This document shows positions 7,566-11,140 of a stretch of DNA of 11,140 nt, piece by piece. This DNA is from Thermoplasmatota archaeon. GTDB taxonomy: Archaea > Thermoplasmatota > E2 > DHVEG-1. Each line of letters opens with the position of its first letter. Positions within the stretch are counted from its first letter, which is position 1. The translations under genes and the position numbers were made by a program. The notes beneath the pieces were generated by a model that saw nothing but the letters and a program-made list of their open reading frames with translations, had not been told where the DNA came from and did not search any database. The stretch is from assembly GCA_030612095.1 (NCBI GenBank), contig JAUWOO010000051.1:1-11140 (forward strand). The letters are read 5' to 3'.

Positions 7566-7871
7566 ATGAAAGTACTAGCTGAAATTATGCCTAAAACAAT
7601 TGGAAATCTTGCTAACAACATAAAAGAAGAAACGGCATTGCTGGATTTTCTTTACCGGGACACTTTATTGTCAACGGGGAATAAAAAAGTATTAAGAAAA
7701 AGGGGAAGTGATAGAATAAAAGAGGAGATAAAAGAGATATTGGGGCTAAATGTGGGAACCAAGGAATCGAGAGAAGAAACAGAAGAAGAGTTAAGGGGAG
7801 ATGCTTATGAGGAAGCACTCCGTAAAGCCAAAAAAGTTATGGCTGAACTGAACTCAACGAAAATTCGGTAA
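7566..7871 (+). CDS. Hypothetical small charged helical protein
   Basis: The product has 101 residues and no family is recognised. The start is fixed by the conserved leader (hairpin, GTGAT, then ATGA). The N-terminal stretch EIMPKTIGNL resembles ELISKTIQNL of the next gene. The middle (about 35-60) is basic, GNKKVLRKRGSDRIKEEIKE, and the C-terminal 40 residues are strongly charged and likely helical (ESREETEEELRGDAYEEALR). There is no signal peptide, membrane segment, cysteine or visible catalytic motif. The size and charge would suit a nucleic-acid- or protein-binding accessory factor, but that is a guess. A strong inverted repeat lies 15 bases after the stop. Confidence 0.65.
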   Translation: MKVLAEIMPKTIGNLANNIKEETALLDFLYRDTLLSTGNKKVLRKRGSDRIKEEIKEILGLNVGTKESREETEEELRGDAYEEALRKAKKVMAELNSTKIR

Positions 7872-7877
7872 AAAACT

Positions 7878-7951
7878 AAGAATAGGGAAAGCAGAAATGA
7901 TGATCGGTAATACCTTCTTCACCGGCACCTAATATTTCTGCTTTCCTTCTT
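7878..7951 (+). repeat. Long inverted repeat (13-bp perfect stem plus 5-bp extension)
   Basis: GGAAAGCAGAAAT (7886-7898) is perfectly complementary to ATTTCTGCTTTCC (7934-7946). AAGAA (7878-7882) can extend the stem with TTCTT (7947-7951) across a three-base bulge. The loop of 35 bases contains CGGT/ACCG. It may end the 7566 transcript, mark a small RNA, or be the remains of a mobile element. The following bases carry only short T-runs. Since it lies between the stop of one gene and leader copy 3, a processing or termination role is the simplest reading. Confidence 0.55.
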
Positions 7952-7979
7952 AACCCATTTTGAATATCTCCCAATGTGA

Positions 7980-8069
7980 AAAAATCTTTATACAAAACCT
8001 TAATATTTATATATGTAATAAACATTTCATATGTATGTATAGATATATTCATAGCGAATATGTGATAAA
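7980..8069 (+). promoter_or_regulatory. Promoter-leader module, copy 3
   Basis: GAAAAAATC is followed by TTTATA at 7987-7992, TATGTAA at 8012-8018, the hairpin ATATTCA-TAG-CGAATAT (8045-8061; the closing pair is A/C, so six pairs remain), and GTGATAAA before ATG 8070. The upstream half matches copy 1 better (GAAAAAATCTTTATA), whereas the leader half is almost identical to copy 2. Confidence 0.8.
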
Positions 8070-9779
8070 ATGAAAAGCCCGACAGAGCTTATATCTAAAA
8101 CTATTCAAAATCTTGTAATTAATCCTGCATCAAGGCTAGCATTGGAAACAAGCAATAAGTTTGTTTATACACGAGCTGACCGTGAAATGCCAAAAAACGA
8201 TGGCGTAATGATAGTACTTACGGCATCAGACATCGAGATGAGTGATTTTAATCTCAACCCATTCATTGCGTTTTCTGGTGGGTTTCCTAAATCCCTTGTG
8301 CAAAAAAAACTCTATCCGCCTCTGCCCTCTAACTTAGATGGTACGGCAAAGTTTGCACCTTACGGGCTGAGGAAAGTTGAATCATTGTTAATCCAAGAGT
8401 TTGGGGAAGAAAATGTGGTTACTGTACATCCTAGCAATCTCCATCGTTTCATCGGCCCTAAAACAAAATTTGTCGCCATTTCCACAATGGACCCACTGGG
8501 CATAGGCTTTGTGAGCAGAACCTACACCGGCATCCTAGGTATGAATGGAAAACCGGCCACGTTGGTAGAATTTGAAAAATTGCTTTCAAATCCTGCACTT
8601 AGGAGATATGGGGCTAAAATCATGGTTGGCGGCTCAGGTTCCTGGCAAATTTCAACTGCCAATAGGCAGGACCAGCTTGGCATAGACACAATTTTGATTG
8701 GGCAGGCAGAGCATTCCATTATACAAATCTTCAGAAAAGCGTTAGATGGTGGAAAACTCGAAAAAGTAATCACAATGCAAATACCCAAGGGTAAGGAAGT
8801 TCCTGTCATAAAAAAACCCTCAATATATGGAACAGTTGAGATAATGCGTGGTTGTGGTAGAGGATGTGCATTCTGCTCACCTACACTTCGCCAGCGATAC
8901 TCATTCCCTATGGAACATATCCTAAAAGAAGTTAAGCTGAATGCAAAAAGTGGAACAAGGGCAATACTCCTGCAGACAGATGATGTCTTTCTATATAAAT
9001 CAAAATCAAAGTTCATTCCAAACAGAGAAGCAATCATCAAATTAATCCAGAGTGTAAATAAAGTCGAAGATATTGATTATATACAGATTGCCCATGCATC
9101 ACTTGCCCCTGCTGTTTACGATAGGAAAATTGTAGAAGAAATAGCCCCAATACTTGTGGAGAAATCGTTATGGAGTTGTAAGGGCAATCCTTGTGCTTCC
9201 ATCGAGGTTGGAATAGAAACAGGCAGTGCACGATTAATGAAAAAGTATATGGCAGGAAAGATGCTGCCTTATAAGCCTGGGCAATGGCAAGATGTTGTTG
9301 TCCAATCACTGGAGATTCTGAATGATAACAATGTCTATCCGTTAGCAACCTTGATTTTAGGTTTACCTGGAGAACAGGAGGAAGATATACTTGCTACCAT
9401 TGAACTTCTAGATAGGCTTAGCGGCACTAAGATCTTCTATGTTCCGCTTCTCTTCACCTCAGAGGAAGAATCTATTTTGAAAAAGCAGAAACATAAGGAT
9501 CTTGAAAATCTCGATGATTTACAATGGGAGATCCTTTCGGGATGCTGGAGACACAATGTAAGTACATGGAGGCCGGAAATAAATAAAACTATCCTCGTCG
9601 GTAGTACACTATTGTATCCTTACCTTAGGTTAAAGCATGGCAGGAAAATCTTTAAGCCTTTTATGAGATTTTCTGGACTGGAGGAACTGATTTTAAGTGA
9701 GAAAGTTGGAGTTGAATGTCAACCCGAATATTGTACTCATGCTCTTGATTGTATAAATGATGAGATAGTGGGAAAATAA
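8070..9779 (+). CDS. B12-binding-type radical SAM enzyme
   Basis: The protein has 569 residues. The radical SAM cluster motif is C262-x3-C266-x2-C269 in RGCGRGCAFCSP, after EIMRG, as in cobalamin-associated (class B) radical SAM proteins. Before it, residues about 95-225 form a Rossmann-like B12-binding-type domain (FVAISTMDPLGIG at 134-146, AKIMVGGSGSWQI at 182-194, IDTILIGQAEHSI at 205-217). DPLGIG stands where a DxHxxG motif would be, with Leu for His, so cobalamin may bind base-off without a protein ligand, or not at all. After the cluster come TDDVF (303-307), SIEVGIETGSARLM (377-390) and TLILGLPGEQEED (427-439), all standard barrel elements. The C-terminus has extra cysteines (550, 555, 561). 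Substrate is unknown; relatives do methylations and C-C bond chemistry, including on lipids. The start is fixed by leader copy 3. Confidence 0.9.
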   Translation: MKSPTELISKTIQNLVINPASRLALETSNKFVYTRADREMPKNDGVMIVLTASDIEMSDFNLNPFIAFSGGFPKSLVQKKLYPPLPSNLDGTAKFAPYGLRKVESLLIQEFGEENVVTVHPSNLHRFIGPKTKFVAISTMDPLGIGFVSRTYTGILGMNGKPATLVEFEKLLSNPALRRYGAKIMVGGSGSWQISTANRQDQLGIDTILIGQAEHSIIQIFRKALDGGKLEKVITMQIPKGKEVPVIKKPSIYGTVEIMRGCGRGCAFCSPTLRQRYSFPMEHILKEVKLNAKSGTRAILLQTDDVFLYKSKSKFIPNREAIIKLIQSVNKVEDIDYIQIAHASLAPAVYDRKIVEEIAPILVEKSLWSCKGNPCASIEVGIETGSARLMKKYMAGKMLPYKPGQWQDVVVQSLEILNDNNVYPLATLILGLPGEQEEDILATIELLDRLSGTKIFYVPLLFTSEEESILKKQKHKDLENLDDLQWEILSGCWRHNVSTWRPEINKTILVGSTLLYPYLRLKHGRKIFKPFMRFSGLEELILSEKVGVECQPEYCTHALDCINDEIVGK

Positions 9780-9805
9780 TAGTAGTTTGATAAAGGGCAG
9801 TTGAA

Positions 9806-9940
9806 ATGTTATTCAAAAGAATTTTGTTGGTAAAACCAAAGGGAAGAAAGGGCTTAGGTTTTTCAGCAGATGTAATCTCATTAGGTTTAGAATACGTCGG
9901 ACCACATATTTTGGAAGATAAATCAATGGTGATAAAATGA
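9806..9940 (+). CDS. N-terminal stub of a B12-binding-domain (radical SAM) protein
   Basis: This 44-residue ORF starts at ATG 9806 and stops at TGA 9938-9940, overlapping the next start by ATGA. Its sequence KRILLVKPKGRKGLGFSADV followed by ISLGLEYVGPHILED follows the usual opening of B12-binding radical SAM proteins (ILLVxPxxRxGLGFxxxxxPLGLEYIAxxIED). It then stops, so most of the cobalamin domain and the whole radical SAM domain are missing. A weak AAAGGG lies upstream. It is probably the remnant of a second radical SAM gene, kept as a translated leader that couples to the downstream gene. A functional mini-protein is possible but less likely. Confidence 0.55.
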   Translation: MLFKRILLVKPKGRKGLGFSADVISLGLEYVGPHILEDKSMVIK

Positions 9941-10980
9941 CTGATGTCAGTAAAATAGTTAATAAAACTAAAGGACTCTGGGAAACATATTCCCTAATAC
10001 GAAAACTTTCTTCTATAGATGGTCCAGATGCGGACAATGAGTTGCTGGATTGTGTAATGTATAATTCTAAAACACTGCCTCCTTTGGGAAAGGAATATTG
10101 GTGGTTTCTTTTCTTTGACCAGAATGGGGGAAAACCCATGCAATTGATGTTCCTGATATTCAGAAAACATGGAAAGAAACTGTTGTTCAACGATAAAGAA
10201 ATGGCATTGAGTGAACTGGGAGAAAATAAATTCCAGGCTGTCACTGCCGGCTGGGTATATGATGGAAAACAGTTTCATGACTTAGGAGATACGAATACTA
10301 TCACGGAAATCCAGGATAAAAAGATAGTTACTGATATCTCAGGTCAGGAGATGGTGCTTAGCGGCAGTTTTCCAGATTATCGGCTAAAGGTGGGGAATAC
10401 TATTGATTTGAATATCAAAAAAGCAAATTATGTTGAGGATAGGGATGCATGTGGTGTGTTCTTGCCACCGTTTGGTATGGGTTGGGTGGATATTTTCTTA
10501 AAAGCTGATGGCGTTGTGATGGAAAAGGAATTCAAGGGGGCGGCACACCTACAAAAGGTAACTGGTGTTACAATATTCGGTCCGTTTCATTGGGGAAGAA
10601 TTGTTTTTCAAAACGGTTCTTCAACCTCATTTTTTTGCCTTAAAACTGGAAAAAATTCAAAAAGATTTTTTCGCAAATTCATAGCCTTTTATGATACAGA
10701 AGACAATAATATTATCCAGTTCAATAAGCCAAAGCTGAAAATATCAAAAAGAGAGGGCGATACACTATGGGTTATTGAGGGGAAAGACAATGATAAAGAG
10801 TTTAGGATGGTATTAGAAACCCATGCTAAAAAACAATTTACTATGAAAGGTGGAGGTTCACAGGTTTATAATGAATATGTTGTCACGCCTAAAGAATTTA
10901 ATCTGAAAACCAAGGACCGGGTAATTACCTTGGATGATTTGGGTGAAGGCGTAGGAACATTTGAGGATGCATACTGGTAA
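9937..10980 (+). CDS. Cytoplasmic CrtC/AttH-like (lipocalin-type) protein
   Basis: The protein has 347 residues without signal peptide or membrane segment. It follows the plan of the secreted protein at 6204: an aromatic block YWWFLFFD (54-61) like EWWYFDA, a middle G-rich strand region GAAHLQKVTGVTIFGPFHWG (201-220) like GTGYQEHVWD...WGWFWGK, and a C-terminal GEGVGTFEDAYW ending on Trp. The rest is beta-rich with alternating hydrophobic residues, as expected for a double lipocalin fold. CrtC/AttH relatives bind or hydrate hydrophobic isoprenoid-type molecules; the role here is not known. GGTGAT (9929-9934) directly before AAATG is a good ribosome site, and the ATGA overlap couples it to the B12-domain stub. 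GTGATAAAATGA matches the end of the repeated leader. Confidence 0.6.
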   Translation: MTDVSKIVNKTKGLWETYSLIRKLSSIDGPDADNELLDCVMYNSKTLPPLGKEYWWFLFFDQNGGKPMQLMFLIFRKHGKKLLFNDKEMALSELGENKFQAVTAGWVYDGKQFHDLGDTNTITEIQDKKIVTDISGQEMVLSGSFPDYRLKVGNTIDLNIKKANYVEDRDACGVFLPPFGMGWVDIFLKADGVVMEKEFKGAAHLQKVTGVTIFGPFHWGRIVFQNGSSTSFFCLKTGKNSKRFFRKFIAFYDTEDNNIIQFNKPKLKISKREGDTLWVIEGKDNDKEFRMVLETHAKKQFTMKGGGSQVYNEYVVTPKEFNLKTKDRVITLDDLGEGVGTFEDAYW

Positions 10981-11120
10981 AGTCATTAAAAAATGCAGCC
11001 TATGAGGTAAAAGAAATAATAAAGCTTTTAACAATATGGGGTATCATACCTGAGCCAATACGTGTGGCTCATTTAATAGCATCGGGTGTTACAAGAGGTG
11101 AATCATATAGGAAAGCCTAA
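10967..11120 (+). pseudogene. Small coding-like ORF broken by one base in an A6 run
   Basis: ATG at 10967 overlaps the end of the preceding gene and encodes MHTGKVIKKCSL before TGA 11003-11005. If the A6 run at 10988-10993 had five A's, the frame would continue as AAYEVKEIIKLLTIWGIIPE and on to ...GVTRGESYRKA, stopping at TAA 11118-11120, about 50 residues. The downstream part is open, has natural amino-acid composition and no start codon of its own apart from an internal GTG and a possible CTG at 10974. It is either a decayed gene, a sequencing error, or a slippage site. No family is recognised. A further frame (IGKPKAKVDRE) runs off the window edge. Confidence 0.35.
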
Positions 11121-11140
11121 GGCAAAAGTGGATAGGGAAA

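Noticed and set aside
7897..7940. C/D-box guide RNA (ATGATGA at 7897-7903)
   Set aside because: No CTGA D box lies at the 3' side of the loop and no D'/C' pair is visible. The inverted repeat is kept as a feature without this label.
5981..8072. CRISPR array
   Set aside because: The three repeated blocks are hundreds of bases apart, precede start codons, and contain TATA and ribosome-binding signals. There are no regular spacers or cas genes.
8522..9348. Minus-strand ORFs of 172 and 103 codons
   Set aside because: Both are shadows of the radical SAM gene. Their peptides show no family motif and they lack promoter or ribosome signals.
9813..10278. Minus-strand ORFs of 143 and 94 codons
   Set aside because: They are antisense to the B12-domain stub and the lipocalin-like gene, whose frames fit families and have good start signals.

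Overview
The window is AT-rich by eye and looks archaeal, probably euryarchaeal. Signs are an Sm-like (Lsm) protein, an archaeal-type GAPDH-family protein, TATA boxes preceded by A-rich BRE-like stretches, likely leaderless starts, and a tRNA gene with no encoded CCA. A secreted protein with the export sequence LLFIGVSVAPS would suit a Thermoplasmatota-like sediment lineage, but that placement is inference and weak.

Left part (1-5770) is mostly ordinary housekeeping. Two genes point left: a SAMHD1-like HD phosphohydrolase cut by the window edge, and a divergent archaeal GAPDH-family protein. A 121-base divergent promoter region separates them from the right-pointing Lsm gene. A stem-loop with a T-tract, urocanate hydratase (hutU, without other hut genes in view), an MscS-family channel and tRNA-Gln(CTG) follow. 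Just 3' of the tRNA, on the opposite strand, is a start-less reading frame of about 77 codons that runs into the tRNA gene. It resembles the scar of an integrated element.

Right part (5980-11140) is accessory in character. A module of about 90 bases occurs three times: TATA box, initiator, a leader with a small hairpin, a GTGAT Shine-Dalgarno site and ATGA. It precedes a 19-codon ORF that lies ahead of a secreted CrtC/AttH-like lipocalin-type protein, a 101-residue unknown charged protein, and a B12-binding-type radical SAM enzyme. After the radical SAM gene come a 44-residue stub of another B12-binding-domain protein and a cytoplasmic CrtC/AttH-like protein, joined by an ATGA overlap. At the right edge a short coding-like stretch appears to be broken by one base in an A6 run.

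The most interesting idea is a small regulon. Three transcription units share one promoter-leader, and their products combine a radical SAM enzyme with two relatives of a fold known to handle hydrophobic isoprenoid-like molecules. A lipid- or isoprenoid-tailoring role is a hypothesis only. The sequence itself shows the repeated leader and the gene neighbourhood.
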